DNA of 64,000 nt from Georgenia_A wangjunii (GCF_036421915.1 NZ_JAZGOM010000007.1), one strand, 5' to 3'. Shown: positions 10,021 to 19,879, numbered from the stretch's first letter. The notes: a model not told the origin generated them from the letters alone. Program-made: numbers and translations.

Positions 10021-11442
10021 ATGCGTAGAGCCAAGATTGTGTGCACGTTGGGACCGGCAACGGAGTCCCCTGACCAGGTCCAGGCGCTGGTGGACGCCGG
10101 CATGGACGTCGCTCGGATCAACCGGAGCCACGGAGATGTGGAGGCGCACGAGCGCGTCTACCACAACGTCCGGGCGGCCGCCCAGGCCTCGGGCCGTGCG
10201 GTGGCGGTGCTCGTCGACCTCCAGGGGCCGAAGATCCGCCTCGGGCGGTTCGCCGAGGGCCAGGTGGAGCTCGTCGAGGGGCAGACCTTCACGATCACCA
10301 CCGAGGACGTCCCCGGCACCGCCGAGATCGCCTCGACGTCCCACCAGGGCCTCCCCGGCGACTGCCAGCCCGGTGACCGCGTCCTCATCGACGACGGCAA
10401 GGTCGCGGTCCGCGTCCTCGAGGTCGACGGCCCGCGGGTCGTCACCCGCGTCGAGGTAGCCGGCCCGGTCTCCAACCACAAGGGCATCAACCTCCCCGGC
10501 GTGGCCGTCAGCGTCCCCGCCCTGTCCGAGAAGGACAAGGAGGACCTGCGCTGGGCGCTGCGCGTCGGCGCGGACGTCATCGCGCTGTCCTTCGTCCGCT
10601 CCGCCGCGGACATCGAGGACGTCCACACGATCATGGCTGAGGAGGGGCGCAAGATCCCCGTCATCGCCAAGATCGAGAAGCCGCAGGCCGTCGACAACCT
10701 CGTCGAGATCGTCGCGGCGTTCGACGGCATCATGGTCGCCCGCGGCGACCTCGGCGTCGAGCTGCCCCTCGAGCAGGTCCCGATCGTCCAGAAGCGCGCG
10801 GTCGAGCTCGCCCGCCGCAACGCCAAGCCCGTCATCGTTGCCACGCAGGTGCTCGAGTCCATGATCACGAGCCCGCGCCCGACGCGCGCCGAGGTCTCCG
10901 ACTGCGCCAACGCCATCCTCGACGGCGCGGACGCCGTCATGCTGTCCGGTGAGACCAGCGTCGGCAAGTTCCCGATCGAGTGCGTGCGCACGATGGCCCG
11001 CATCATCGAGAACACCGAGGAGCAGGGCGGGGAGCGCATCGCGCCCCTCGGCTCGAGCCCCCACACCTCCGGTGGCGTCATCACCCGGGCCGCCGCGGAC
11101 ATCGGCGAGACGCTCGGCGTGAAGTTCCTCGTGACGTTCAGCCAGTCCGGTGACTCGGCGCGCCGCATGTCGCGCCTGCGCTCGTCCATCCCGCTGCTCG
11201 CCTTCACCCCCCTCACCGCGACCCGCAACACGCTCGCGCTGAGCTGGGGCGTGCAGACGTACGAGGTGCCCGAGGTCCAGCACACGGACGACATGGTCGC
11301 CCAGGTGGACCAGCTCCTCAAGTCCTCCGGCCTCGCCGAGGACGGCGACCGCGTGGTGCTCGTCGCCGGGATGCCCCCGGGCCAGACCGGCACGACGAAC
11401 TCCATCCGCGTGCACAAGATCGGCACCCTGGCCACCGTCTGA
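10021..11442 (+). CDS. pyk: Pyruvate kinase
   Basis: 473 aa. This is the last enzyme of glycolysis, converting phosphoenolpyruvate and ADP to pyruvate and ATP. The protein starts RRAKIVCTLGPAT, carries the active-site signature VIAKIEKPQAVDNL and the MVARGDLGVELPLEQVP loop, and has MLSGETSVGKFPIECV near the A/C domain junction. The C-terminal allosteric domain is complete, ending GTTNSIRVHKIG. The ATG at 10021 gives the canonical N-terminus and has a leaderless-type -10 box just upstream. A strong hairpin terminator follows. Confidence 0.97.
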   Translation: MRRAKIVCTLGPATESPDQVQALVDAGMDVARINRSHGDVEAHERVYHNVRAAAQASGRAVAVLVDLQGPKIRLGRFAEGQVELVEGQTFTITTEDVPGTAEIASTSHQGLPGDCQPGDRVLIDDGKVAVRVLEVDGPRVVTRVEVAGPVSNHKGINLPGVAVSVPALSEKDKEDLRWALRVGADVIALSFVRSAADIEDVHTIMAEEGRKIPVIAKIEKPQAVDNLVEIVAAFDGIMVARGDLGVELPLEQVPIVQKRAVELARRNAKPVIVATQVLESMITSPRPTRAEVSDCANAILDGADAVMLSGETSVGKFPIECVRTMARIIENTEEQGGERIAPLGSSPHTSGGVITRAAADIGETLGVKFLVTFSQSGDSARRMSRLRSSIPLLAFTPLTATRNTLALSWGVQTYEVPEVQHTDDMVAQVDQLLKSSGLAEDGDRVVLVAGMPPGQTGTTNSIRVHKIGTLATV

Positions 11443-11508
11443 CCCCGTTGGTGGTGGCCGGTCCTGCTGGCCCTGGAGGGCGACGCCCTCACCGCTCGAC
11501 GCTAGAAG

Positions 11509-11534
11509 GCCCCGCCGGGTCCGTCCGGCGGGGC
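11509..11534 (+). terminator. Terminator hairpin after pyk
   Basis: A perfect 10-bp GC-rich stem (11509-11518 with 11525-11534), a 6-nt loop and a short T run begin 66 nt after the pyk stop. Confidence 0.8.
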
Positions 11535-11840
11535 TTTCGCGTCCCTTACGGCGGCGCCGGTCGTCCGGCCGGCTACTGCTGCGCGACGTCGTCGTCGGTC
11601 ACCTCGACCATGCCGTTGCCGAACCGTCGCTCGCGCTCGCCCGGTTGGGGTCCGGTAGATGCGCGCGCCGGCAGTGTGGACGGGAGAGGGGGCGCGCGAG
11701 TTGCATAGCCCCATGGTGATCCAGAGGGGCACGAGCGCCGACCGCACCCGGCGGGCTGCTGCGGACGACAGGCCAGGAGCCCGGCCCGTGAGCGTGATGG
11801 CTGCAGGCGCAGGCGGACGGGCGAGCGAGGCGGTGGCCCG
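11535..11840. other. Intergenic region with a doubtful small frame
   Basis: 306 nt. A 61-codon frame (11659-11844, +) ends in an ATGA overlap with the next gene, but its composition looks non-coding and no family is recognised. I see no promoter or structured RNA that I can support. Confidence 0.3.
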
Positions 11841-12305
11841 ATGATCGCTGTCGAGACCGTCCTGGTCGTGCTGGCTGCGGTCGGCAGCGGGGCCGTCGGT
11901 GGGGTGTTCTTCACGTTCGACGGTTTCGTCCTGCGCGCTCTCGCCCGGCTCCCCGGCGACGGGGGCGCCGACGCCATGCGCGCCATCAACGTCACGGCCG
12001 TCCGTCCGCCCCTCATGATCGCGATGTTCGGCACCGCGGCACTGGCGGTGGCCGTGGTGGTCCTCGGGGCGCGGACCGACGACGGCGTTCGGGCAGCGCT
12101 GCTCGTCGGCGGGAGCCTCACCTATCTTCTCGGCGTCATCGGCACGACGATCGCCCGGAACGTGCCGCTCAACGATGCCCTCGCCGCGGAGCGCACCGGG
12201 GCGATGTGGGAGCGGTACCTGCGCTCATGGGGCCGCACGAACCGGGTCCGCACGGTCGCCGGCCTCCTCGGCGCCGCGGCGCTCACCGTGGGCCTGACCA
12301 GGTGA
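11841..12305 (+). CDS. DUF1772-like four-helix membrane protein
   Basis: 154 aa with four hydrophobic helices. Family features are an N-terminal helix ending GGVFFTFDGFVLRAL, the segment AMRAINVTAVRPPLMIAMFGTA, and NVPLNDALA before the last helix. This fits the DUF1772 (anthrone-oxygenase-like) membrane family, whose bacterial members mostly lack a known activity. GCGAGGCGG upstream could act as the ribosome site for ATG 11841. The gene stands alone between pyk and the secreted phosphoesterase. The family call is from pattern memory and the function is unknown. Confidence 0.7.
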   Translation: MIAVETVLVVLAAVGSGAVGGVFFTFDGFVLRALARLPGDGGADAMRAINVTAVRPPLMIAMFGTAALAVAVVVLGARTDDGVRAALLVGGSLTYLLGVIGTTIARNVPLNDALAAERTGAMWERYLRSWGRTNRVRTVAGLLGAAALTVGLTR

Positions 12306-12452
12306 GAGAACGAACGGCGCCGAGGACAGGTCGTTGTCCACGTCCCGTTCACGGCCTCGTCATCGCTCGCTCCCGCGTTGTTCCACGGGGCCTGGTTGTC
12401 TCGGCGCTGACGCGCGTGCTCGCGCGCCCTCCTTCCCTCTGATCGGAGAACC

Positions 12453-14996
12453 GTGCGCATATCCGGACGACGGCCCCTCACGACCGCTGCGGCCGCCGCG
12501 CTGACCGCCCTCATGGCGGGTGCCCCCGCGGTGCCCGCCACCGCCGACATCGAGCCGGCGGACGAGACGAGCTCCCGGTGGACCCTCGCCACCCTGCCGG
12601 ACACCCAGTTCTACTCCCGCTACGCCGCCGACCAGTTCCAGCCGCGCTACGGCAGCAACCCCTACCAGGTGCAGGCCGAGTGGTTGGCCGAGGTCCACGA
12701 GGACCTCAACATCCCCCTCGTCGCTCACCTCGGTGACCTCGTGGACCGCGCCTCGGTCGAGCGCGAGTGGGTCGCCGCCGATGCCGCGCACCGGGCGCTC
12801 GAGGGGGCCGGGCTGCCGTACTCGGTCCTGCCGGGCAACCACGACCTGACGAACACGCGCGTCCCCGACCGCGAGCTCGGCGCCAACGAGCCGTACCTGC
12901 GGTGGTTCGGTCCGCAGCGGGCACTGGCCCAGTCCACCGACGCGGGTCGGGACGAGAGCGGCTTCAGCGAGTACCACGTCTTCGAGGCCGAGGGGCAGGA
13001 GTACCTCATGCTCGCCCTCGCCTGGCGGGTCTCGGACGAGACCCTCGCCTGGGCCGAGGACGTCATGGCCGAGCACCCGACGTTGCCGACGATCCTCACG
13101 TCGCACGAGATCCTGGGCGTCGACTCCGACGGGGTGACGGCGGTGACCGGTGCCAACGGAGAGCGGCTCTGGCAGGAGCTCATCCGCTCGAACGACCAGA
13201 TCTTCCTCACCATCTCCGGCCACAACCACGGCTCGGCGTACCGCACCCTGGAGAACGACAACGGCAACGAGGTCATTCAGGTCCTCCAGGACTGGCAGAT
13301 GAACTACGAGGGCGGCAACGGCTTCCTCGGTCTCTTCGAGTTCGACCTGGCCAACGACGCGATCCACGTCTCGGCGCCCTCGCCGTGGGTGGTGTGGAAG
13401 CCGCAGGAGGCGCTGACCGTGTACGACCAGCCGTTCCTCGACGCCCCGAACGAGGAGTTCACCCTCGAGGTGGACTTCACGGAGCGCTTCTCCGGGTTCA
13501 ACCCCGACTGGGAGCCCGGCGACGGGCAGTACCCGTCGCTGACCCAGCGCGCCCGCGACATCATCCTCGACGGGTTCGAGGGCGTTCCCGCGGTCAGCCG
13601 TGACCTGCCCGGGTCCGTCGAGGACTACCCGCGCGTGGACGGCACGGTCGCGCACTGGCGCCCGAACCTCGTCGACGCCGAGATCGGCGACGTGCTCCCC
13701 GAGGGCAGCGTCCTCCCCGACGTCGTCCTCGCCGAGCAGGCGATGACCCGTGGCCCGGTGGCGACCTCGCCCACGGCGCGGGAGGAGGACGTCACCCTGT
13801 GCCAGGGCCATGCCTTCTCGGCGTCGTCCAGCGGCATCTGCTTCGCCAACTCCTCGCGCCCCGCCAACCGGTTCAGCTACTTCAGCACCGAGACCGGTGT
13901 TCCCGTCAACAACGTCGACCTGAGCGACGGCTACACGATCGAGGCGTTCATCAACATCTCCGAGGAGTGGAACGCCACCGACAACGCGTGGACCCGCGCC
14001 CTGGCGCGCACGGGCAACCGGTCGCGCCTCGAGGGCATGCCGCGCATCACCGACTACACGGCGTCGCCGGCCTCCATCGGCTTCTCCAACCTGCGTGAGT
14101 TCCAGTGGACCGTCGTCCCGGAGGATCCCCGCACGGGCGACCGCACCGCGTGGTCCGGCGAGATCACCTCCGACGACTGGTACCACCTCGCCATCGTCAA
14201 CACCCCGGAGGACGGGGCCGTGACCATGTACGTCGACGGCATGCCGATCCTGCGCAACATCACCGACGGCAACGGGATGGCCTTCGAGGAGGACTTCCCA
14301 TGGATGATCGGCGCCGCGCTGAGCAACGACCTCATCGGCTCGGGCTGGCACGGCGGTGTCGGTGAGGTGCGGATCATCGACCGCGCGACCGAGCCGGGTG
14401 ACTGGCTCATCGACCGGCCCGACGTCTCCCGCTTCGAGCCCGCGACGACCCGGATCGAGATCACGGAGGGCGAGCCGCTTCCCGCGCTCACCGGCACCGG
14501 CCACCCGGGTGCGACGATCCGCGCCGAGGGCTCCGTCTCGGGCGAGGCCGTCGTCGGCGAGGACGGAACGTGGACGCTCGAGGGAATCCTCGACCTCGAC
14601 GACGCCGCGGCGGGTACGTACGAGGCCGACCTCACCCAGGGCTTCGGCGAGCGCCGGTCCGCGGCCGTGGCCCTCACGGTCGTCGTCGACGAGGCCCCGA
14701 CCACGCTGCCCGCCACCGTGCTCGCGGAGACCCGGTGCACCGCCGGGCGCGTCACGCTGGTCGCGCGGGTGACCAACGACTCGGCGTCCACCGTCGACGT
14801 CAACGTGGAGACGGCCTACGGGACGCACACCGTCACGGACGTCGAGCCCGGGCGGTCCGTGCTCCGAGCGTTCTCGACGCGTCTGCCCGCCATCGAGGCC
14901 GGCATCGCACACGTGTCCGTCAACGGAGTCATCGACGGCGAGGGCCTCACCTCGTCCTTCACGGCCGAGTACGCGGACAAGGGGTGCAGCCGCTGA
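12453..14996 (+). CDS. Secreted calcineurin-like phosphoesterase with LamG-like domain
   Basis: 847 aa. A basic start and hydrophobic stretch ending about PATADIEP form a signal peptide. The metallophosphoesterase motifs are in order: D50-T-Q52, GDLVDR (94-99), GNHD (128-131), a TSHE segment and GHNHG, so a two-metal active site is expected. Roughly residues 450-650 look like a concanavalin-A/LamG fold (DGYTIEAFINI and WYHLAIVNTPEDGAVTMYVD), followed by beta-sandwich modules and a cysteine pair near the end. GTG 12453 has GGAGAA just upstream. It is likely an exported phosphohydrolase that binds a polymer or surface; the substrate is unknown. No wall anchor is seen. Confidence 0.85.
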   Translation: MRISGRRPLTTAAAAALTALMAGAPAVPATADIEPADETSSRWTLATLPDTQFYSRYAADQFQPRYGSNPYQVQAEWLAEVHEDLNIPLVAHLGDLVDRASVEREWVAADAAHRALEGAGLPYSVLPGNHDLTNTRVPDRELGANEPYLRWFGPQRALAQSTDAGRDESGFSEYHVFEAEGQEYLMLALAWRVSDETLAWAEDVMAEHPTLPTILTSHEILGVDSDGVTAVTGANGERLWQELIRSNDQIFLTISGHNHGSAYRTLENDNGNEVIQVLQDWQMNYEGGNGFLGLFEFDLANDAIHVSAPSPWVVWKPQEALTVYDQPFLDAPNEEFTLEVDFTERFSGFNPDWEPGDGQYPSLTQRARDIILDGFEGVPAVSRDLPGSVEDYPRVDGTVAHWRPNLVDAEIGDVLPEGSVLPDVVLAEQAMTRGPVATSPTAREEDVTLCQGHAFSASSSGICFANSSRPANRFSYFSTETGVPVNNVDLSDGYTIEAFINISEEWNATDNAWTRALARTGNRSRLEGMPRITDYTASPASIGFSNLREFQWTVVPEDPRTGDRTAWSGEITSDDWYHLAIVNTPEDGAVTMYVDGMPILRNITDGNGMAFEEDFPWMIGAALSNDLIGSGWHGGVGEVRIIDRATEPGDWLIDRPDVSRFEPATTRIEITEGEPLPALTGTGHPGATIRAEGSVSGEAVVGEDGTWTLEGILDLDDAAAGTYEADLTQGFGERRSAAVALTVVVDEAPTTLPATVLAETRCTAGRVTLVARVTNDSASTVDVNVETAYGTHTVTDVEPGRSVLRAFSTRLPAIEAGIAHVSVNGVIDGEGLTSSFTAEYADKGCSR

Positions 14997-15010
14997 GCAG
15001 CGGTGAGTGA

Positions 15011-15042
15011 TGACGGGGCGGACGTTCTCGTCCGCCCCGTCA
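15011..15042. terminator. Bidirectional terminator hairpin
   Basis: A perfect 14-bp stem (15011-15024 with 15029-15042) with a 4-nt loop lies between the convergent phosphoesterase and ATPase genes. It has no clear T run. Confidence 0.7.
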
Positions 15043-15092
15043 CCACGTCACAGTCTGGTCGCGACGGCCCGGCCCCCCTTTTTGGCCCTCCG

Positions 15093-16211
15093 TCAGCGCG
15101 CGGGCCACCCCCAGCGAGGCGCGTCCAGGAGTCCCTGCCCGGCGATGGTCGTCACGCCGTCGGCCTTGGTGAGCTCGATGAGCGTCACGTCGTCGGAGCG
15201 GAGGGCGCGGACCAGGTCGGGGGAGTGGGTGACGACGACGACCTGCGACCGGGTCGAGGCGTCGACGACGAGCGCGCCGAGTGCCGCCATGAGGCTCGGG
15301 TGGAGGCTCGACTCCGGCTCGTTGAGGACGAGCAGGCCGGGTGGCCGCGGCGAGAGCAGGGCGGCGGCGAGGAGGAGGAAGCGCAACGTGCCGTCGGACA
15401 GCTCCGGTGCGCCGAGCGGCCGCTGCAGGCCCGGCTGGTGGAGGCGGATGCGGCAGGTGCCGTCGTCGTCCTCCGCGAGCTCGAGCGTCGATCCCTCGAA
15501 GGCGGAGCCGACGGCGGCGTGGAGGGCGCGGCGGTCGCCGAGGCGGTCGATCGTGAGGAGGGCGCCCGCGAGGTCGTCGCCGGTGGCGGCGAGGACGGGC
15601 GTGTACGTGGCGAGTCCCGGACGGCGGGCCGCGGCGTCGGCGTCCGTGCGGAAGTGGTCGTAGAAGCGCCAGCGGCTCGCCTGCTCGCGGACGGCGAAGA
15701 GCTCGGGCGTCTCGGTGGGGTCGGCGATGGCGGACATGAGCGACTCGTGGACGCCGAGCTGCCACTCGGCGGTGCGCCAGTCGCCGTCGTCGTCGCGGGT
15801 GCGGACGCGGGGGCCGCGCCGGTCGGCGAGCAAGGTTGAGGGGCGCAGGACCTCGCCGGACCAGACGGCCTCGGTCTTGATCTCGGGGTCGCGTGGGAAG
15901 CCGATGGGCGGGTTGGAGGGCTGCGGGAGCCCGAGGTCGATGGCGTAGGAGAAGTCGTCGCTCGCGAAACCGAGCCGCATGGTGACCGGCCCCTTCGAGC
16001 GCGGCCCGGCGTAGAGGGCCGAGCGCATGCCGCCCTCGCGCGCGAGGTTCGAGATCGCGCCGTCGCGCGTGAAGTCGCCGAGCAGCCGCAACGCCCGGTA
16101 GAAGCTCGTCTTCCCGCTGCCGTTCGCACCCGTGACGACGTTGAGCGGCCCGAGCGTCGTGGCGATCTCGCGCAGGGACCGGTAGTTCTCGATCGCGACG
16201 GTTCTGATCAC
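15093..16211 (-). CDS. RecF/ABC-class AAA ATPase
   Basis: 372 aa. The protein begins MIRTVAIENYRSLRE, the usual start of RecF/OLD-like AAA_15/AAA_21 proteins. Walker A is GANGSGKT (28-35), the signature region is ELSDGTLRFLLLAAAL, Walker B is GLLVLNEPESSLHP, and the switch histidine is in VVVTHSPDLVRAL. There is no TOPRIM nuclease domain, so it resembles stand-alone ATPases of unknown role found in many genomes and sometimes in defence cassettes. No partner gene adjoins it. A GTG start with a -10-like TAGGGT 6 nt upstream suggests leaderless transcription. Confidence 0.85.
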   Translation of the reverse strand: MIRTVAIENYRSLREIATTLGPLNVVTGANGSGKTSFYRALRLLGDFTRDGAISNLAREGGMRSALYAGPRSKGPVTMRLGFASDDFSYAIDLGLPQPSNPPIGFPRDPEIKTEAVWSGEVLRPSTLLADRRGPRVRTRDDDGDWRTAEWQLGVHESLMSAIADPTETPELFAVREQASRWRFYDHFRTDADAAARRPGLATYTPVLAATGDDLAGALLTIDRLGDRRALHAAVGSAFEGSTLELAEDDDGTCRIRLHQPGLQRPLGAPELSDGTLRFLLLAAALLSPRPPGLLVLNEPESSLHPSLMAALGALVVDASTRSQVVVVTHSPDLVRALRSDDVTLIELTKADGVTTIAGQGLLDAPRWGWPAR

Positions 16212-16223
16212 CGGTTCACCCTA
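16212..16223 (-). promoter_or_regulatory. Leaderless-type -10 box for the AAA ATPase
   Basis: On the minus strand TAGGGT (16223-16218) is followed by 6 nt and then GTG 16211, the spacing of leaderless actinobacterial promoters. Confidence 0.45.
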
Positions 16224-16289
16224 GGAGGCAGCGGGGACACTCGGGCCGCGACGTGCGCGCCCCGAGCGAGGAGCGCGTCGCGGCGCCAG

Positions 16290-18422
16290 CTACGCGGAGC
16301 CCGGTGCGACCTGGCCGGTGAGCACGGCGGGGTCGGACGTCGGGAGGTCGCACACGAAGCCGCGGCAGGCGTAGGCAGTCGGCTGGCCGTCGACGAGGGG
16401 GCGTCCTTCGAGCAGCTCGACCGCCGGGAGCGTTCCCGCGGGAACGTCTCCGCTACGGGTGTCGGCGTCTGTCGCGGTCCCGGCGCCCAGCGCGACGACG
16501 AGGCCCGGCGCGGGGGAGCGGAGCGCCGTCAGGTGGAGCTCCCGTGTGCGGGGGTCGTCCGCCGGGCCGACGACGGCGACCTGGCGCGGTCCGTCGAGCG
16601 CCGCCTCGGTCACCGCGAGGGCCCACCCCGCGGCCCGGGGGTACGCCGTCGCGATCGGCGCGACGTGCGCGAGGGCTGCCTCGGCCTCGGCGCGGATGTC
16701 GAGGTCGCCCGTGAGGGCGCTGTACGTGAGGAGCACCCCGGCGGCCAGGGCGTGGCCGGACGGGGTCGGGCCGTCGGCGGCGTCACGCGGGCGGGTGATC
16801 CGGGCCAACGCCGCGTCGGTCTCGTCGGCGGCGGTGTCGAAGTACGTGCCGTCGTCACCGGCGAAGCGCGTCCGGATCGCCTCGATGAGCTGACCTGCGA
16901 CACGAGCATGCCGCTCGGTCCCGGTGGCCGCGTACAGGGCGAGGAGGCCCTCGGCGAGGCCGGCGTAGTCCTCGAGCACCGCCGGGCTCGTGCCCGCGGC
17001 GCCGTCACGGGAGGTGCGGACAAGCCGCAACGGCGACCCGCCGTCGCCGTCCACCGACGTGCCCGACGACTGAGCCGAGGCGCCCGCACCCACCCGGTGC
17101 ACGTCGAGGACCAACGCGGCCGCCGTCTCTGCGGCCTCCACCCATCCCGGGCGCTCGAGCAGCGCGCCGGCCTCGGCGAGCGCCGCGATGGCCAAGCCGT
17201 TCCAGGACGTGACCACCTTGTCGTCCCGTGCCGGCCGGGTCCGCTGCTCGCGGGCCTCCTTGAGGGCACGTCGAACCGCGGCGTAGCGCTGCAGGTCGTC
17301 GGGCTCCGCCCGCAGCTGCAGCACGGAGGACCCGTGCTCGAACGTCCCGGCGTCGGTCACGTCCCAGACGCCGGCGGCCCACGCTCCGTCGTCGTCGCCG
17401 AGCTCGTCGCGCAGCTGCGCCGGCGTCCACACGTAGAAGGTGCCCTCGGCGCCGTCGCTGTCCGCGTCGAGGGAGGAGGCGAAGGCGCCCTCCGGCGTGC
17501 GCAGCTCGGCGAGCAACCACTGCGCCGTCTCCTCGGTGACCCGGCGGGCGAGGGGCGAGCCGGTCTGGCGCCACCAGTGGACGTAGACGCGCAGGAGCAG
17601 TGCGTTGTCGTAGAGCATCTTCTCGAAGTGGGGGACCACCCAGTCCGCGTCGACGCTGTACCGCGCGAAGCCTCCCGCGAGCTGGTCGTACATCCCGCCG
17701 CGGACCATGAGCTCGAGCGTGTGCTCGGCCATGGCGAGGGCGAGGTCGTCGCCGGTGCGGGCGTGGCGGCGCAGGAGCCACTCGCACATCATCGACGGCG
17801 GAAACTTCGGCGCCCCACCGAAGCCGCCGCGCCTGGTGTCGTAGGAGCGCTCGATCACGGTCAGCGCCTCGGCCGTCTCCTCCTCGCCGAGCGGCTCGCC
17901 GGCCCCGGGGAACGCCCGGTTCGCCTGGGCGGCGATGCCCCGGCTCAGCTCGCGGGCGGAGGTGACGACGCCGTCCCGGTTCCCGCTCCAGGCGCGCCCG
18001 ACCGCGTCGAGCAGCTGGCTGAAGGCGGGGAGTCCCTGCACGGGGCGCGGCGGGAAGTACGTGCCGCAGAAGAAGGGCTCACCGTCGGGCGTGGCGAAGA
18101 CGGTCATGGGCCAACCGCCCTGGCCGGTCGTCGCCTGCGTGGCCGCCATGTAGACGGCGTCGACGTCGGGACGCTCCTCGCGGTCGACCTTGACGTTGAC
18201 GAAGCCGGCGTTCATGAGCTCGGCGACGGCCGGGTCCTCGAACGACTCGTGCGCCATGACGTGGCACCAGTGGCACGCGGCGTAACCGACCGAGATGAGC
18301 AGCGGGACGTCCCGACGGCGTGCCTCGACGAAGGCCTCGTCGCCCCACTCGTACCAGTCGACGGGATTGTCCTTGTGCTGGAGCAGGTAGGGGCTCGTTG
18401 CGCGGCTCAGGCGGTTGGTCAT
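16290..18422 (-). CDS. YyaL/DUF255 thioredoxin-domain protein
   Basis: 710 aa. The N-terminus NRLSRATSPYLLQHKDNPVDW is the hallmark of the YyaL/SPATA20 family. A thioredoxin-like domain (about residues 1-165) carries C50-H-W-C53 and a GGWPMTVF loop. The remainder is an (alpha/alpha)6 barrel like N-acylglucosamine 2-epimerase (FGGAPKFPP, GGMYDQLAGGFARYSVD, VPHFEKMLYDNA). ATG 18422 gives the family N-terminus; extension to 18524 only adds atypical sequence. It lies 46 nt after the FAD oxidoreductase, on the same strand. The cellular role is unknown; redox or carbohydrate-linked activity is inferred for the family. Confidence 0.92.
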   Translation of the reverse strand: MTNRLSRATSPYLLQHKDNPVDWYEWGDEAFVEARRRDVPLLISVGYAACHWCHVMAHESFEDPAVAELMNAGFVNVKVDREERPDVDAVYMAATQATTGQGGWPMTVFATPDGEPFFCGTYFPPRPVQGLPAFSQLLDAVGRAWSGNRDGVVTSARELSRGIAAQANRAFPGAGEPLGEEETAEALTVIERSYDTRRGGFGGAPKFPPSMMCEWLLRRHARTGDDLALAMAEHTLELMVRGGMYDQLAGGFARYSVDADWVVPHFEKMLYDNALLLRVYVHWWRQTGSPLARRVTEETAQWLLAELRTPEGAFASSLDADSDGAEGTFYVWTPAQLRDELGDDDGAWAAGVWDVTDAGTFEHGSSVLQLRAEPDDLQRYAAVRRALKEAREQRTRPARDDKVVTSWNGLAIAALAEAGALLERPGWVEAAETAAALVLDVHRVGAGASAQSSGTSVDGDGGSPLRLVRTSRDGAAGTSPAVLEDYAGLAEGLLALYAATGTERHARVAGQLIEAIRTRFAGDDGTYFDTAADETDAALARITRPRDAADGPTPSGHALAAGVLLTYSALTGDLDIRAEAEAALAHVAPIATAYPRAAGWALAVTEAALDGPRQVAVVGPADDPRTRELHLTALRSPAPGLVVALGAGTATDADTRSGDVPAGTLPAVELLEGRPLVDGQPTAYACRGFVCDLPTSDPAVLTGQVAPGSA

Positions 18423-18468
18423 CGTCCATGGTGGCCACGAGTGGCGGGGGAGTGCCACCGGTGAACGG

Positions 18469-19869
18469 CTACCCCGCGGGCACCCGGGTGATCTCGGGCC
18501 TTGGCTGCGGCGGTCCCCAACCACGGCGCCGGGCGCGCAGCACGCGCACCAGCAGGCCAGGCCGGAAGAGGTGGAGCGGCGATCCGACGAGGTGGTAGAC
18601 CCGGCCGAGCACCTGCCCTGCGACGGGGTCCCCGCGCGTGGCGAGCTTGTCCACCTCCCGCGCCCATCCGCCGAGCGCTGCCTGCAGGGGTGAGACGTTC
18701 CCCGTGCTCGCCGGGTACCGCAGATCCTCGCTCGTCGCGATGGACCACGGCACTGCTGCGATGCGGCAGAAGCGGCGGATCTGCCGTCGCTCGCCGCCCG
18801 GCCGCAGCCCGGCGTCGAGCGCGTTCCGGAGAAGGACGGCCTCGCGTGCGGCCACGGTGACGCCCTGGCCGTAGATGGGGTTGAACGCGCACAGGGCGTC
18901 CCCGATGACCAGCAGCCCGGGCGGCCACCGGCGGAGTCGCTCGTAGTGGTGGCGGCGGTTCGCCGTCTGGCGGTGAACCGCGACCTCCGTCACCGGCTTC
19001 CCGGACTGCGCGAGCTCGGCGACCGCGTCGTCCCGCAGCGTCGTGAGGAACTGGGCGAAGCCCTCGGCGTCGCGCGGCGGCCGGTCCTCGCCGGAGCCGA
19101 TCTCGCCGACGACGAACCGTCCGTCCTCTACCGGCAGGACGATGGCGCCGCGCGGGTGCGCGGGCGTCTGCAGCAGGACGATGCCCGGCACGGCCAGCCG
19201 CTCCGGGTCGATCGTGAACATGCGGGTCGAGTACCCGATGCGCGCGTCGAGCTCGGAGACGGCGGGGCTGGGCAGACCGGCCGCGGCCAGCCACGCCGGC
19301 AGGCGCGACGTGCGCCCCGTCGCGTCGATGACGAGGTCTGCCGGGATCTCCGAGCCGTCCACGACCACTTGCCACGCGGAGCCGCCGGGTCCGCCGCGCC
19401 GCAGCCCGCGCACCTGCGCGCCGTCGCGCACCTCGACACCGGGCAGCGCCCGGACCCGCTCCCGGACGAGGTGCTCGAACAGCGGTCGCGTCCCCGAGAG
19501 CACCTCGAACTGGCGGCCGGACGGTGCCCAGCCGTTCTCCCCGAGCCACGCGATCTCGCCCGTGTCGAGCGGGACGGCGCCGGCTGCCCGGAGCTCCGCC
19601 TTGAACCCGGGCAGCAGCTCCTCGATCGCCAGCAGCCCGCGGTAGAGGTAGACGTGCGCGTGCCGGCCCTGCGGGACGCCGTCCCGGGGCGCCGGGTGCT
19701 CGGGCAGCCGGTCGCGCTCGAGGATTGTCACTCTCCGCCCGTCGCGTGCCGACGCCGCCGCCGCGAACAACCCGGCCAGACCGCCGCCGAGCACGACGAC
19801 GTGACGCGCCTGCTGTGGGCGGCGTCGTAGGGAGACTGCTGCCTCCTGGCCTTGGTGCGTTGTCCTCAC
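18469..19869 (-). CDS. FAD-dependent oxidoreductase (monooxygenase/hydroxylase-like)
   Basis: 466 aa. The Rossmann motif VVVLGGGLAGLFAAAASARDG binds FAD, and VIDATGR and LLVIGDALCAFNPIYGQGV are the second and third FAD contacts of the aromatic hydroxylase/squalene epoxidase superfamily. An arginine- and proline-rich tail follows. There is no signal peptide. It sits third in a minus-strand run between a 157-aa membrane protein and the YyaL protein. Close homologues are generally annotated as FAD-binding monooxygenases; the substrate is not predictable. The start is taken as GTG 19869, 10 nt after the upstream stop. Confidence 0.85.
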   Translation of the reverse strand: MRTTHQGQEAAVSLRRRPQQARHVVVLGGGLAGLFAAAASARDGRRVTILERDRLPEHPAPRDGVPQGRHAHVYLYRGLLAIEELLPGFKAELRAAGAVPLDTGEIAWLGENGWAPSGRQFEVLSGTRPLFEHLVRERVRALPGVEVRDGAQVRGLRRGGPGGSAWQVVVDGSEIPADLVIDATGRTSRLPAWLAAAGLPSPAVSELDARIGYSTRMFTIDPERLAVPGIVLLQTPAHPRGAIVLPVEDGRFVVGEIGSGEDRPPRDAEGFAQFLTTLRDDAVAELAQSGKPVTEVAVHRQTANRRHHYERLRRWPPGLLVIGDALCAFNPIYGQGVTVAAREAVLLRNALDAGLRPGGERRQIRRFCRIAAVPWSIATSEDLRYPASTGNVSPLQAALGGWAREVDKLATRGDPVAGQVLGRVYHLVGSPLHLFRPGLLVRVLRARRRGWGPPQPRPEITRVPAG

Positions 19870-19879
19870 GTCGTGCCCG

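Noticed and set aside
11659..11844. A 61-codon gene coupled to the DUF1772-like gene
   Set aside because: Only the ATGA overlap supports it; composition and lack of any motif suggest chance.
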